DNA of 64,000 nucleotides from the NCBI RefSeq assembly GCF_015142735.1, contig NZ_JACSPN010000014.1, positions 1 to 64,000 of the forward strand, given 5' to 3'. Origin of the DNA: Oerskovia douganii. GTDB taxonomy: Bacteria; Actinomycetota; Actinomycetes; Actinomycetales; Cellulomonadaceae. Below, in pieces: positions 1 to 7,936 of the stretch. A program made the position numbers and the translations under genes. How positions within the stretch are numbered: position 1 is the first letter of the stretch; each line of letters opens with the position of its first letter. Below the pieces are notes generated by a model. The model searched no databases. It was given only the letters and a program-made list of their open reading frames with translations, and was not told the DNA's origin.

Positions 1-29
1 TCGCGCACCCTCCGCGCGAGGGTGCGCGA
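1..29 (-). terminator. hairpin terminator after nrdG
   Basis: A perfect 12-bp inverted repeat (arms 1-12 and 18-29, 5-nt loop) lies 15 bases past the nrdG stop codon on the minus strand. It is a strong GC-rich stem without a clear T-run, as is common in high-GC actinobacteria. It probably ends the nrdDG transcript, but its left side is cut by the window edge so flanking context is missing. Confidence 0.7.
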
Positions 30-43
30 CGCCGTCGGGCAGG

Positions 44-619
44 TCAGGCGCCGCGGCTCGCCGCGCGCGTGGGCGACCACGGGACGGCGCGCCCCGCGGC
101 GAGCGAGGCCGGGACCGACAGCACACGCTGGTTCGTGCTCCCCCGGAAGGGGAGCGACAGGTCGCGGCGCGAGATCTCGAACCGGCCGTCGACCAGGACG
201 TCGAGCCCGGCGAGCAACGCCCGCTTGTCCGGCGACCCCCCGCGGAGCTCCTCGAACGTGTAGCCGCTCCAGCACCACACGTCCTTGGTGCGGCCGAACG
301 TCTCCCGCAGACGGCGCACCACGCGCAGGCAGACCTCGGTGTTGAGGAACGGCTCGCCGCCCAGCAGCGACAGGCCCTGCACCGACCCGTGCGCGAGGTC
401 CGCCAGGACGCGGTCCTCGAGCTCGTCCGAGAAGGGCGTGCCGTAGCGGAAGCTCCAGGTCGCCTCGTTGAAGCAGCCCTCGCACGCGAACAGGCACCCG
501 CTCACGTACAGCGAGCAGCGCACGCCCTCGCCGTCGACGAACACGAACGGCTTGTAGTCCGCGACGTAGCCCTGGCTGAAGCGCTCCGACCTCCAGCCCG
601 GCTGCGGGTCCCGCGACAC
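44..619 (-). CDS. nrdG: anaerobic ribonucleotide reductase activating protein (radical SAM)
   Basis: This is the activase that uses S-adenosylmethionine and a [4Fe-4S] cluster to place the glycyl radical on NrdD under anoxic conditions. The 191-aa protein has the radical SAM cysteine motif CxxxCxxC at Cys42, Cys46 and Cys49 and a GGEP motif at about residues 87-90 that contacts the SAM amino group. Length fits bacterial NrdG with a modest N-terminal extension. The GTG start at 619 has GAGG five bases upstream and sits seven bases after the nrdD stop, so both genes are one transcript. Expression is likely controlled by NrdR boxes upstream of nrdD. The C-terminal tail of about 30 residues, rich in Arg and Ala, is not part of the conserved fold. 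Confidence 0.93.
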   Translation of the reverse strand: MSRDPQPGWRSERFSQGYVADYKPFVFVDGEGVRCSLYVSGCLFACEGCFNEATWSFRYGTPFSDELEDRVLADLAHGSVQGLSLLGGEPFLNTEVCLRVVRRLRETFGRTKDVWCWSGYTFEELRGGSPDKRALLAGLDVLVDGRFEISRRDLSLPFRGSTNQRVLSVPASLAAGRAVPWSPTRAASRGA

Positions 620-626
620 GACGGCC

Positions 627-2891
627 TCAGGCTTCCGCAGGGCTCGGGTCGGCCACGGCGGTCGCCGACGCGGGATCGGCGACCTCGCCGAGGCTCACGG
701 CCCCCGCCATGTGCTTGACGCGCGAGGAGATCTCGACGTGCCGACCGTGCACCATGGGGCGCTGCTGCGGGTTGCCCAGGTACCCGCACGTGCGCTTGAC
801 GACGTCGCACGTGCGCGGGTCCGTGTTGCCGCAGCCCGGGCACGCGAAGCCTCGCGCCGTCGGCGTGAAGTCGCCCGCGTACCCGCACGCGTAGCAGCGG
901 TCGATCGGGGTGTTCGTGCCCAGGTACCCCACGCGGTCGTAGGCGTAGTCCCACACGGCCTCGAGCGCCTTGGGGTTCTGCTGGAGCACGGGGTACTCGC
1001 AGTAGTGGATGAACCCGCCCGACGCGTACTGCGGGTAGTCCATCTCGAAGTCGAGCTTCTCGAACGGCGTCGGGTCCTTGCGCACGTCGTAGTGGAAGCT
1101 GTTCGTGTAGTACTCCTTGTCGGTGATGTCGGCAACGACCCCGAACTTCTCCCGGTCGAGCCGCGCGAACCGGTCCGTGAGGCTCTCGCTCGGCGTCGAG
1201 TAGACGCTGAACTGGTAGCCGTGCTCGGCCGTCCACGCCGACGTGTGCTCCTTGAGGGTGCGCAGCACGCGCAACGTCATCTCCTTGGCCTCGGGGTCGG
1301 CCTCCCAGGCGCCGCCGAAGAACGCCGCGGCGACCTCGTACAGCCCGATGTACCCGAGGGAGACGGTCGCGCGCCCGTCACGGAAGAGCTGGTCGACGTC
1401 GTCGTCGGGTGCGAGACGCTCGCCGAACGCACCGTGCACGTACAGGATCGGGGCGTTGCCCGGGACCGCCTCCTTGCAGCGCTCGACGCGGTAGACCAGC
1501 GCGTCGTGCACCGTCGCGAGCCGCTCCTCCAGGAGCGCCCAGAACGTTGCCAGGTCGCCTCGGGACTCGAGCGCGATACGCGGCAGGTTGAGCGTCACGA
1601 CGCCCAGGTTCATGCGCCCCTCGACCACGTCGTTGCCGTCCGCGTCGCGCCAGCCCTGCAGGAACGACCGGCAGCCCATGGGCATCTTGAAGCTGCCCGT
1701 GAGCTCGACGATCTTGTCGTAGCTCAGCACGTCGGGGTACATGCGCTTGGTCGCGCACTCGACCGCGAGCTCCTTGATGTCGTAGTTCTCGTCGCCCGGG
1801 TCCAGGTTGACCCCGCGCCGCAGCGTGTAGATGAGCTTGGGGAAGATCGCGGTGCGGCCCTCCGCCCCCAGGCCCTTGATGCGGATCTGCAGGATCGCCC
1901 GCTGGATCTCGCGCTCGAGCCACCCCGTGCCCAGCCCGAACCCGACCGAGGTGAACGGCGTCTGCCCGTTGGACGTGAACAACGTGTTGATCTCGTACTC
2001 GAGGCTCTGCATCGCGTCGTAGATGTCCTTGGCGGTCTTCGCCCGCGCGTACGCGTCGTGGGTCGAGGCGTCCGTGAGCCAGCGCTCGGCCTCGACCAGG
2101 TGCTTGGCGTAGTTGAGCTCGGCGTACGGGGCCAGGAGCTCGTCGATGCGGTTGACCGAGCACCCGCCGTACTGGCTCGAGGCGACGTTCGCGATGATCT
2201 GCGTGATCTGCGCGGCCGCGGTCTGGATCGAGCGGGGCGGCTCGACCTGCGCGTTGCCGATGCGGAACCCCTCGGACAGCATCGTCCGGAAGTCGATGAG
2301 GCAGCAGTTCGTCATGGGGGCGTAGGGGTGGTAGTCGAGGTCGTGGTAGTGGATGTCGCCCTTCTGGTGGGCGTTGGCCACGTGCGGCGGCAGCATGCGC
2401 AGCCCGACCGCCTTGCCGACCGCGCCCGCCGTCAGGTCGCGCTGGGTGTTGAAGACGTCCGAGTCCTTGTTCGCGTTCTCGTTGACGACCGAGGAGTCCT
2501 TGCTGATCAGGCCGACGATCGAGTGGTTCAGGTCGGTCGAGCGGCTGCGCGCGAAGTCGCGCTGGACGCGGTAGTCGATGTAGGCCCGGGCCACGTCGTA
2601 CTCGCGGGACTCGAGCAGCTCGTGCTCGACCACGGCCTGGATCTCGTAGATCTGCACGGACCCGTCGAACCGCACCGAGATCTCCGCGACGACCCGGTCG
2701 AGCACCGCGTCGAGCGCGCGCTCGTGGAAGGGGGTCGCGTCCCCGTGGACCTCTTCGTAGGCCTTGCGGAGCGCCGCGCGGATCCGGGCGTCGTCGAACG
2801 GGAGCTGGCGCCCGTCCCGCTTGAGCACCGTGAGCGCGGCCCTCGCCCCCGACGCGACGTCCTCGCCCTGCTCGACCTCGACCAGGCCCAT
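627..2891 (-). CDS. nrdD: anaerobic ribonucleoside-triphosphate reductase (class III)
   Basis: It reduces ribonucleoside triphosphates to deoxy forms without oxygen, using a glycyl radical made by NrdG. The N-terminus is an ATP-cone allosteric domain (about residues 15-105, beginning with VLKRDGRQLPFDD). The barrel follows, with the NGQTPFTSVGFG segment. The C-terminus has a four-cysteine zinc site (CYACGY and CPGCG) and the glycyl-radical motif RTCGY near residues 701-704. I chose the ATG at 2891 (754 aa) because GAGAGG lies about 10 bases upstream; a longer frame reaches 2999 but would run through the NrdR boxes. Presence of this enzyme implies facultative or microaerobic growth. Confidence 0.95.
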   Translation of the reverse strand: MGLVEVEQGEDVASGARAALTVLKRDGRQLPFDDARIRAALRKAYEEVHGDATPFHERALDAVLDRVVAEISVRFDGSVQIYEIQAVVEHELLESREYDVARAYIDYRVQRDFARSRSTDLNHSIVGLISKDSSVVNENANKDSDVFNTQRDLTAGAVGKAVGLRMLPPHVANAHQKGDIHYHDLDYHPYAPMTNCCLIDFRTMLSEGFRIGNAQVEPPRSIQTAAAQITQIIANVASSQYGGCSVNRIDELLAPYAELNYAKHLVEAERWLTDASTHDAYARAKTAKDIYDAMQSLEYEINTLFTSNGQTPFTSVGFGLGTGWLEREIQRAILQIRIKGLGAEGRTAIFPKLIYTLRRGVNLDPGDENYDIKELAVECATKRMYPDVLSYDKIVELTGSFKMPMGCRSFLQGWRDADGNDVVEGRMNLGVVTLNLPRIALESRGDLATFWALLEERLATVHDALVYRVERCKEAVPGNAPILYVHGAFGERLAPDDDVDQLFRDGRATVSLGYIGLYEVAAAFFGGAWEADPEAKEMTLRVLRTLKEHTSAWTAEHGYQFSVYSTPSESLTDRFARLDREKFGVVADITDKEYYTNSFHYDVRKDPTPFEKLDFEMDYPQYASGGFIHYCEYPVLQQNPKALEAVWDYAYDRVGYLGTNTPIDRCYACGYAGDFTPTARGFACPGCGNTDPRTCDVVKRTCGYLGNPQQRPMVHGRHVEISSRVKHMAGAVSLGEVADPASATAVADPSPAEA

Positions 2892-2958
2892 GCGACCACA
2901 ACCTCTCGACGAGACGCCCCGCGACGCATGCCGACAGGGCATGAGGGGGCGCCGATGA

Positions 2959-3006
2959 AAACTAGATGTAGTAGCAATTACACCCGTGCAATCCCACATG
3001 TAGTGG
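2959..3006 (-). promoter_or_regulatory. tandem NrdR-box-like sites upstream of nrdD
   Basis: Two 16-bp sites at 2959-2974 and 2991-3006 each match about 10 or 11 of 16 positions of the NrdR box consensus ACACWATATATWGTGT. Both share the core ATGTAGT on the plus strand (ACTACAT read on the minus strand). Their equivalent bases are exactly 32 apart, about three DNA turns, the spacing expected for cooperative NrdR binding. They sit 68-115 bases before the chosen nrdD start. NrdR, a zinc-finger/ATP-cone repressor, would act here; nrdR itself is not in the window. Confidence 0.7.
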
Positions 3007-3189
3007 CCAATCCCGGGCGCGCCGGGACCTTCCTCCCTGAGGTCGGGACGTTGGTCACCCTGGCGCCGGACCTACGACCCCGCACGGCGGGAGCAGCCTG
3101 CGAGGCGAGGCGGCGGGAAGGCTGGTAGACCGGCAGGAGCAGAGCGGGCGGCACTCCTGGGCCTGCTCGTGGACCGAGGAGCGCGCGAC

Positions 3190-3813
3190 ATGACCCGTCG
3201 GTACGTCACATGGGCGGGGGAGGACGACCCCGACCGGCTCGACACCGCGGTGCTCTCGCTCGGTGCGGACCGGTTCGAGTGCCTCGGGACCTCTCGCAGC
3301 GCCACGTGGGTCACGGCCTGGTCCTTGACCACCGGACCGCAGTGGGTCACGCGACGGCTCGAGGTGACGGCCCGGGGGCAGGGCTGGTCCCGGGACCTGC
3401 TGCTCGAGCGCTCGGGCTCGGGGGAGTGGACCGCGCGCGTGTCGCACACGGGCGCGGCCCCCGTCGACCTCGCGACCCCTGGCATCGAGGACCCGTCGGC
3501 GCTCGCGGGCGCGCTCGACTGCGACCTGGCCCTGTGCCCGGTGACGAACTCCATGCCGATCCTGCGCCTGGGGCTGCTGGGCGAGCGGGCGCCGGTCGAG
3601 CCGACACCCCTGACCATGGCCTGGGTCGTGGTCCCGTCGCTGCGCGTCCTGCGCAGCGACCAGGTGTACGCGCCGGGCGCCCCCTACGACCCCGGGGCGG
3701 GGCGCGCGGTCGTCACGTACACGAGCGCCACGCGCGACGTCACGGCAGACCTCACGGTCGACGCGGACGGCCTCGTGATCGACTACCCGCACCTCGCCCG
3801 TCGGGTGCGTTGA
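3190..3813 (+). CDS. putative glycolipid-binding family protein (DUF1089, PF06475-like)
   Basis: The 207-aa protein resembles the putative glycolipid-binding family by its pattern: a WAG..D RLD start, a GWSRDLLLER-type strand, and a conserved CDLALCPVTNSMPILRL segment at about two thirds of the length (family pattern D-DL--SP-TN--PI-RL). No signal peptide or membrane segment is seen. Biochemical function of the family is poorly known. The ATG at 3190 is preferred over an upstream GTG at 3169 because GAGGAG ends eight bases before it. The 3' end overlaps the tail of the convergent transporter by 62 bp. A shorter remnant of a related gene lies at 5540-5612. Confidence 0.7.
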   Translation: MTRRYVTWAGEDDPDRLDTAVLSLGADRFECLGTSRSATWVTAWSLTTGPQWVTRRLEVTARGQGWSRDLLLERSGSGEWTARVSHTGAAPVDLATPGIEDPSALAGALDCDLALCPVTNSMPILRLGLLGERAPVEPTPLTMAWVVVPSLRVLRSDQVYAPGAPYDPGAGRAVVTYTSATRDVTADLTVDADGLVIDYPHLARRVR

Positions 3814-4876
3814 GCACGGGGAGCGCCTGCCACGGTCGAGCGGCGGCGGGAACCGGGGCGTCGAGGACGGGATCGGCCTGCACGGCCGTCCCTGTCCGCC
3901 TGGGGCTGCGACCCGAGGGGCTGCCACCCGAGGGGCCGCCCCCCGAGGGTGCCGCAGCCTGGGGTGCCGCGGCCCGGGGCGGCGCGGAGCGCTCGCCGAC
4001 CAGCACGACCGCCACCCCGATGCCGCAGAGCGCGAAGCCGACGAGGGTGGTCGCGGTGAGGCTCTCGCCGAGGAGTGCCGCGCCGGCGACGGCGGTCGTC
4101 GGCGCGATGAGGAAGAGGAGCGCGTTGAGCGCGGTGATGCCCACGCGCCGCAGCAGCCACCAGTACAGGCCGTAGGCGGCGAGCGTCGGGACGGCGGCTG
4201 CGAAGGCGGCCGCGAGCCAGAAGGAGGCCGATGCGGGCGGCGCGATCGTCCCCGTCGCCGTGCTGACCACGACGAGCGCCGCGGCCGTCACGACGACGTG
4301 GACGGTGAGCGTCGTGAGCACGCCTGCCTGCCCGTCCGGTCGGCGCTGGAGGAAGGTCGCGACGATCAGGCAGGCCATGGCGAGGACGGGCAGCAGGTAG
4401 ACCGCCGGGTGGGCTGCGGAGCCCTCGAGCTGCGACCGCACGACCAGCAGGACCCCGGCGGCGCCGACGAGCAGCCCGACCCACTGGGCGCCGCGCACGC
4501 GGAGCCCCAGCAGGGGGCCCACGAGCACCGCGACCACGAGCGGCTGCGCGGCGTCGACCAGCGCGACCGTGCCCGTCGCGACGCCTGCGGCGATCGCGGC
4601 GTGCACGAAGACGCAGTAGCCGAGCTGGGCGAAGAGGCCGATGACGGACTGCCGTCGCACGACTGTCGGACCGGCCGTGCGGAGGCCGCCCGTGACCAGC
4701 TGGAGGACGAGCAGCGCACCCGCCAGCGGGACGAAGCGCCAGACGAGCAGGGTGAGCGGCGAGACGTCGACGGTCGCGACCGCCGCGACGAGGAAGCCGG
4801 AGCTCCACGTCGCCACGAAGGCGACCGTGGCCAGCGCCGTCAGGGCGTGAGGAAGTAGACCGATCTGTTTAGTCAT
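3752..4876 (-). CDS. EamA/DMT-family transporter with proline-rich C-terminal tail
   Basis: An integral membrane protein with about ten hydrophobic helices arranged as two EamA repeats (the second starts near the VVTAAALVVV segment), typical of drug/metabolite exporters of the RhaT type. The substrate cannot be read from sequence. The protein is 374 aa, longer than the roughly 300 aa usual for the family. After the last helix comes an 80-residue Ala/Pro/Gly/Ser/Arg tail encoded by short direct repeats (about 3900-3990), which overlaps the convergent gene. The ATG start at 4876 has no Shine-Dalgarno sequence and lies seven bases from a TATAGT box inside a palindromic operator. The divergent TetR gene is the obvious regulator. 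Confidence 0.85.
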   Translation of the reverse strand: MTKQIGLLPHALTALATVAFVATWSSGFLVAAVATVDVSPLTLLVWRFVPLAGALLVLQLVTGGLRTAGPTVVRRQSVIGLFAQLGYCVFVHAAIAAGVATGTVALVDAAQPLVVAVLVGPLLGLRVRGAQWVGLLVGAAGVLLVVRSQLEGSAAHPAVYLLPVLAMACLIVATFLQRRPDGQAGVLTTLTVHVVVTAAALVVVSTATGTIAPPASASFWLAAAFAAAVPTLAAYGLYWWLLRRVGITALNALLFLIAPTTAVAGAALLGESLTATTLVGFALCGIGVAVVLVGERSAPPRAAAPQAAAPSGGGPSGGSPSGRSPRRTGTAVQADPVLDAPVPAAARPWQALPVLNAPDGRGAGSRSRGRPRRP

Positions 4877-4882
4877 CTCGGC

Positions 4883-4904
4883 GACTATACAGACTGGTAT
4901 AGTC
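4883..4904. promoter_or_regulatory. TetR operator with overlapping symmetric -10 boxes
   Basis: A perfect inverted repeat with 8-bp arms GACTATAC (4883-4890) and GTATAGTC (4897-4904), spacer 6 bp, lies between the EamA start (4876) and the TetR start (4911). Each arm holds a TATAGT hexamer that reads as a -10 box, 4898-4903 for tetR and 4889-4884 for the exporter. Each hexamer is seven bases from its start codon, so both mRNAs are predicted to be leaderless. A TetR dimer bound here would cover both promoters. No good -35 boxes are visible. Confidence 0.8.
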
Positions 4905-4910
4905 GATGTC

Positions 4911-5537
4911 GTGCCGCCGACCGTCCCCGTCCCCGAGCTCGCCCCCTTGACCCCCGGAGCCCGTCGTGTCCTCGACGCCGCGTCGCGACTCTTCTACGAG
5001 CGCGGCATCCACTCGGTCGGGGTCGACACCATCGCCGAGGCCGCGGGCGTCACCAAGAAGACGCTGTACGACCGGTTCGGCTCCAAGGAGGCGCTGGTCG
5101 TCTCGTACCTCCAGCACCGGGACGCCAGGTGGCGCGACCATGTCGAGGCCTGCCTCGCCCGGGTGCCCGAGCCGGGCGTCGAACGGGTGCTGGCGGTCTT
5201 CGACGCCGCCATCTCGTGGTCCGACGAGAACAGCCCCAAGGGGTGCAGCGCGATCAACGCCCGGGCGGAGATCGGCGACGGTCACGACGGCCACCCGGTG
5301 TTCCCCGAGGTTTCGCGCCAGAAGGCCTGGCTGCTCCGGCTGTTCGAGGATCTCTGCCGGGAGGCCGGGACGCAGGACCCCGCCGCTGCGGCGCGCGCGC
5401 TGATGCTGCTCCACGAAGGCGCGATCGTCACGGTCGGCATGGAGACCTTCGCCCGCCCGTTCGAGCGAGCACGTGCCGTGGCGCGCGTCCTGCTCGAGTC
5501 GCAGCCGCCGCAGACCGAGCAGGTCGTCACGCCGTAG
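4911..5537 (+). CDS. TetR/AcrR-family transcriptional regulator
   Basis: The 208-aa protein has an N-terminal TetR helix-turn-helix at about residues 20-65, with the typical VDTIAEAAGVTKKTLYDRFG recognition region, then an all-helical ligand/dimer domain. It most likely represses itself and the divergent EamA exporter by binding the 22-bp palindrome between them. Start is GTG at 4911: there is no Shine-Dalgarno site, and a -10-like TATAGT ends seven bases upstream, which fits a leaderless mRNA. Ligand is unknown; an exported small molecule is the simplest guess from the neighbour. Confidence 0.92.
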   Translation: MPPTVPVPELAPLTPGARRVLDAASRLFYERGIHSVGVDTIAEAAGVTKKTLYDRFGSKEALVVSYLQHRDARWRDHVEACLARVPEPGVERVLAVFDAAISWSDENSPKGCSAINARAEIGDGHDGHPVFPEVSRQKAWLLRLFEDLCREAGTQDPAAAARALMLLHEGAIVTVGMETFARPFERARAVARVLLESQPPQTEQVVTP

Positions 5538-5539
5538 CG

Positions 5540-5612
5540 GCCCGGGGGCAGGGCGCGTCGTCCGCGACGCGGACGGTCTCGTGACCGACCACCCCCACCT
5601 CCTCCGTCGGTG
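5540..5612 (+). pseudogene. remnant of the C-terminus of a DUF1089/glycolipid-binding gene
   Basis: Bases 5566-5620 align with 3760-3815, the end of the glycolipid-binding gene, with roughly 85 percent identity by eye. The segment just before it (PGAGRVV in translation) matches PGAGRAVV of that gene, with about 17 codons missing between. The translated remnant ends DADGLVTDHPHLLRR against DADGLVIDYPHLARR in the intact gene. It starts directly after the tetR stop and has no usable start. It looks like the eroded 3' end of a second copy. Confidence 0.65.
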
Positions 5613-5706
5613 CGTCGAGCGGGCGAGGTCAGCGGGGCCCGACGGGCCGGTCGGGCGAGCTGCTGCTAGGTTCGCAGGCACCCGGACCGGATCCGATGGA
5701 GGAACC

Positions 5707-6294
5707 ATGGTCGACGAAGCCGCTGGCACGAGCCCGATCGAACCACCCGTCGCCGGGGACGAGGTGTCGACGCTCCTGGGATCTCTCGAGAAGCAGCGAG
5801 CGACGTTCGCCTGGAAGGTCGGCGGGCTCGACGCAGACGGCCTCGCCGCGACGGTCGGCGCATCGGCGATCACGCTCGGAGGGCTCCTCAAGCACCTCGC
5901 GTTCGTCGAGGAGCTGTGGTTCTCGACCAAGCTGCACGGGCGTGCGCCCGGCGAACCGTGGGACCAGGTCGACTGGGACACCGACCCGGAGTGGCCGTGG
6001 ACGTCGGCGGCCCAGGACGAGCCGCAGTACCTGTACGGGTTGTGGCGTGCCGCGGTCGTCCGGTCGCGTACCTCGGTCGACGAGGCGCTCGCGGACGGTG
6101 GGCTGGACCGACGGATCGTCTGGAACGGGGGCGACGAGGGCGAGATGCCCAGCCTCCGGTCCGTCCTGATGTACCTCGTCGAGGAGTACGCGCGACACGA
6201 CGGGCACGCGGACCTCGTGCGCGAGTCGATCGACGGCCTGGTCGGGGAGGACCCCCCTGGGGTCCCTGCGGAGTACCCGCTGCGCGAGAGCTGA
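5707..6294 (+). CDS. DinB-family protein (DUF664)
   Basis: A 195-aa protein of the DinB/YfiT-like four-helix-bundle group of putative metal-dependent enzymes. The LKHLAFVEELW motif (first metal-ligand histidine region) and the C-terminal EEYARHDGHADLVRE motif are typical of the DUF664 branch, as is the long WDTDPEWPW loop. Such proteins include mycothiol- or bacillithiol-dependent transferases, but the reaction here is unknown. ATG at 5707 has GGAGGA directly upstream (4-nt spacer). The gene stands alone after tetR and the DUF1089 remnant. Confidence 0.85.
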   Translation: MVDEAAGTSPIEPPVAGDEVSTLLGSLEKQRATFAWKVGGLDADGLAATVGASAITLGGLLKHLAFVEELWFSTKLHGRAPGEPWDQVDWDTDPEWPWTSAAQDEPQYLYGLWRAAVVRSRTSVDEALADGGLDRRIVWNGGDEGEMPSLRSVLMYLVEEYARHDGHADLVRESIDGLVGEDPPGVPAEYPLRES

Positions 6295-6348
6295 GCGACC
6301 CGGTCCCAGGACTGCTCGGCAGCCCGTTCCCGGGGTCGCGCGGAGCCG

Positions 6349-6945
6349 TCAGCTCCCGTCGCGCAGGTCGACCGGCGCGACGTCGGACAGCGTGATCCGG
6401 TCGAAGACCGCGGTGCAGCTCTCGCCCAGGGGTGCCTGTGCCAGGAAGCCGACGCTCACGGGCAGGTCGGTGAAGAGGCGGAACAGCCGGACGAACTCCC
6501 AGACCTGGCCGTCCCGCGAGGCGTGGAAGGCCCAGCCCGGGCCCGTGCGCAGGACCCGCAGGTGCACGGACTCGTCGTCGACGTCCCACGAGTTGCAGTC
6601 GTCGGTGTACTCGTTCGTCACGGTCGAGACGACCATGGCCCGCCCCTGCGGCGACTGCTCGAAGCAGAGCTTGGCCCAGTGCCGCTCGTCGGCCCACAGG
6701 ACCAGCGCGCCCGCGTCGAACGTGGTGCGCGGCGTGGGCACCCGGACCCGCGCCGACAGCGCGAGCTCGGCCGGGGCGTCGAACACCAGCGCCGGCGCCG
6801 CGTGCTGGGGCGGGGCGCCCAGGGCGTCGTTCGTCCAGTCGGTGCCGGCAGGGGCGGTCAGGGTCACGACGCCCTCGTCCACCTCGCCCGCTCCTTCGTG
6901 GGACAACCAGTGCAGCGGGGGGAGGGTGGTCTGCGTCACGGGCAC
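6349..6945 (-). CDS. DUF1349 domain protein (concanavalin-like fold)
   Basis: A 198-aa protein of the DUF1349 type, with a jelly-roll pattern of strands and the family features FDAGALVLWADERHWAKLCFE and a central TNEYTDDCNSW segment. Members are described as regulators or carbohydrate-binding-like proteins, and no enzymatic role is established. No signal peptide is present, so it is likely cytoplasmic. GTG at 6945 is used because an in-frame TAG lies two codons upstream. It is transcribed alone; the divergent gene begins 220 bases away. Confidence 0.8.
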   Translation of the reverse strand: MPVTQTTLPPLHWLSHEGAGEVDEGVVTLTAPAGTDWTNDALGAPPQHAAPALVFDAPAELALSARVRVPTPRTTFDAGALVLWADERHWAKLCFEQSPQGRAMVVSTVTNEYTDDCNSWDVDDESVHLRVLRTGPGWAFHASRDGQVWEFVRLFRLFTDLPVSVGFLAQAPLGESCTAVFDRITLSDVAPVDLRDGS

Positions 6946-7166
6946 ACCCTACCCATGCGCGCGGGCGTGGGTGGACAGGGCCGAGCGACGTCACCCGCGC
7001 ATGACGGGCCCCGCCGGTACCAGGGACGCCCGGGCCTCCCGCGTGCGGTCCGGGCGGGAGCACCGTGGACTGGTACCGGAGCCCGTCACCGTCCGCACCG
7101 GCCAGCTCGTGGCCCGACGGCGCCGCGCGGCTCCGTGCCCCTGTCACCACGGCGAGGAGAACCACG

Positions 7167-7925
7167 ATGGCACCGTCCGACGCACCGAGCACCCGGCCCG
7201 ACGACCTCTTCCCGGGGCGCGTCTCGTCTCTGCGGGACACCGACCCGGAGCTCGTCGAGCGCTTCGAGGCCTTGGCGACCGACGAGGTCCGCCGGGCCAG
7301 CCGCCTCGACCCGCGGACCCGGCTCATGGTCCAGCTCGCGGCCCTCATCGCGTGCCGGGGCCTGGGGGAGTACCGCGGCCTGGTCGCCACGGCGCTCGCG
7401 GCCGGTGTCACGCCCGTCGAGGTCAGGGAGATCGTCTACCACGCCGTGCCGTACGTGGGCATGGGCCCGGTCGTCGACGTCCTGCTCCTGACGAACGAGG
7501 TCCTCACGGAGCACGGCGTCGACCTCCCGCTGCCCGGCCGGTCGACGACGACCCCCGCGGACCGCGCGGCGAAGGGGCTCGCGGTCCAGAAGGAGATCGT
7601 GGGCGGCGACGTCGTCGACGCGATGTACGCGAACGCTCCGGACGACGAGGCCCACGTCCAGCGCCTGCTGTCGGCGAACTGCTTCGGGGACCACTACACG
7701 CGCCTGGGCATCGACGTCCCGACGCGCGAGCTGCTGACGTTCGCGATGCTCGTCGCGCTCGGCGGGTGCGACCCGCAGGTCCGGGGCCACGTGGCCGCGA
7801 ACCGGAACGTGGGCAACGGCCGTGAGGTCCTCGTGGACGTGGTGACCCAGCTCCTGCCGTTCATCGGCTACCCGCGGACCCTCAACGGGCTCCGGGCGGT
7901 CGACGACGTCGCGCCGGCCGCGTAG
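7167..7925 (+). CDS. carboxymuconolactone decarboxylase family protein (two CMD domains)
   Basis: A 252-aa protein with two tandem CMD/AhpD-like helical domains. The first (about residues 40-115) has MVQLAALIACRGLGEY, the second (about 165-240) has LTFAMLVALGGCDPQVRGHV and a Cys-x6-His arrangement. The family includes gamma-carboxymuconolactone decarboxylase and AhpD-type hydroperoxide-reducing proteins. Without neighbours of an aromatic pathway, a peroxidase-like or unknown role is equally likely. ATG at 7167 has GAGGAGA six bases upstream. It converges with the DUF2255 gene, leaving only 11 bases between. Confidence 0.83.
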   Translation: MAPSDAPSTRPDDLFPGRVSSLRDTDPELVERFEALATDEVRRASRLDPRTRLMVQLAALIACRGLGEYRGLVATALAAGVTPVEVREIVYHAVPYVGMGPVVDVLLLTNEVLTEHGVDLPLPGRSTTTPADRAAKGLAVQKEIVGGDVVDAMYANAPDDEAHVQRLLSANCFGDHYTRLGIDVPTRELLTFAMLVALGGCDPQVRGHVAANRNVGNGREVLVDVVTQLLPFIGYPRTLNGLRAVDDVAPAA

Positions 7926-7936
7926 CGATGCGTCGC

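Noticed and set aside
2892-2999. Longer nrdD start at 2999
   Set aside because: The added 36 residues are not ATP-cone-like and would cross the NrdR boxes; ATG 2891 has a clear ribosome site.
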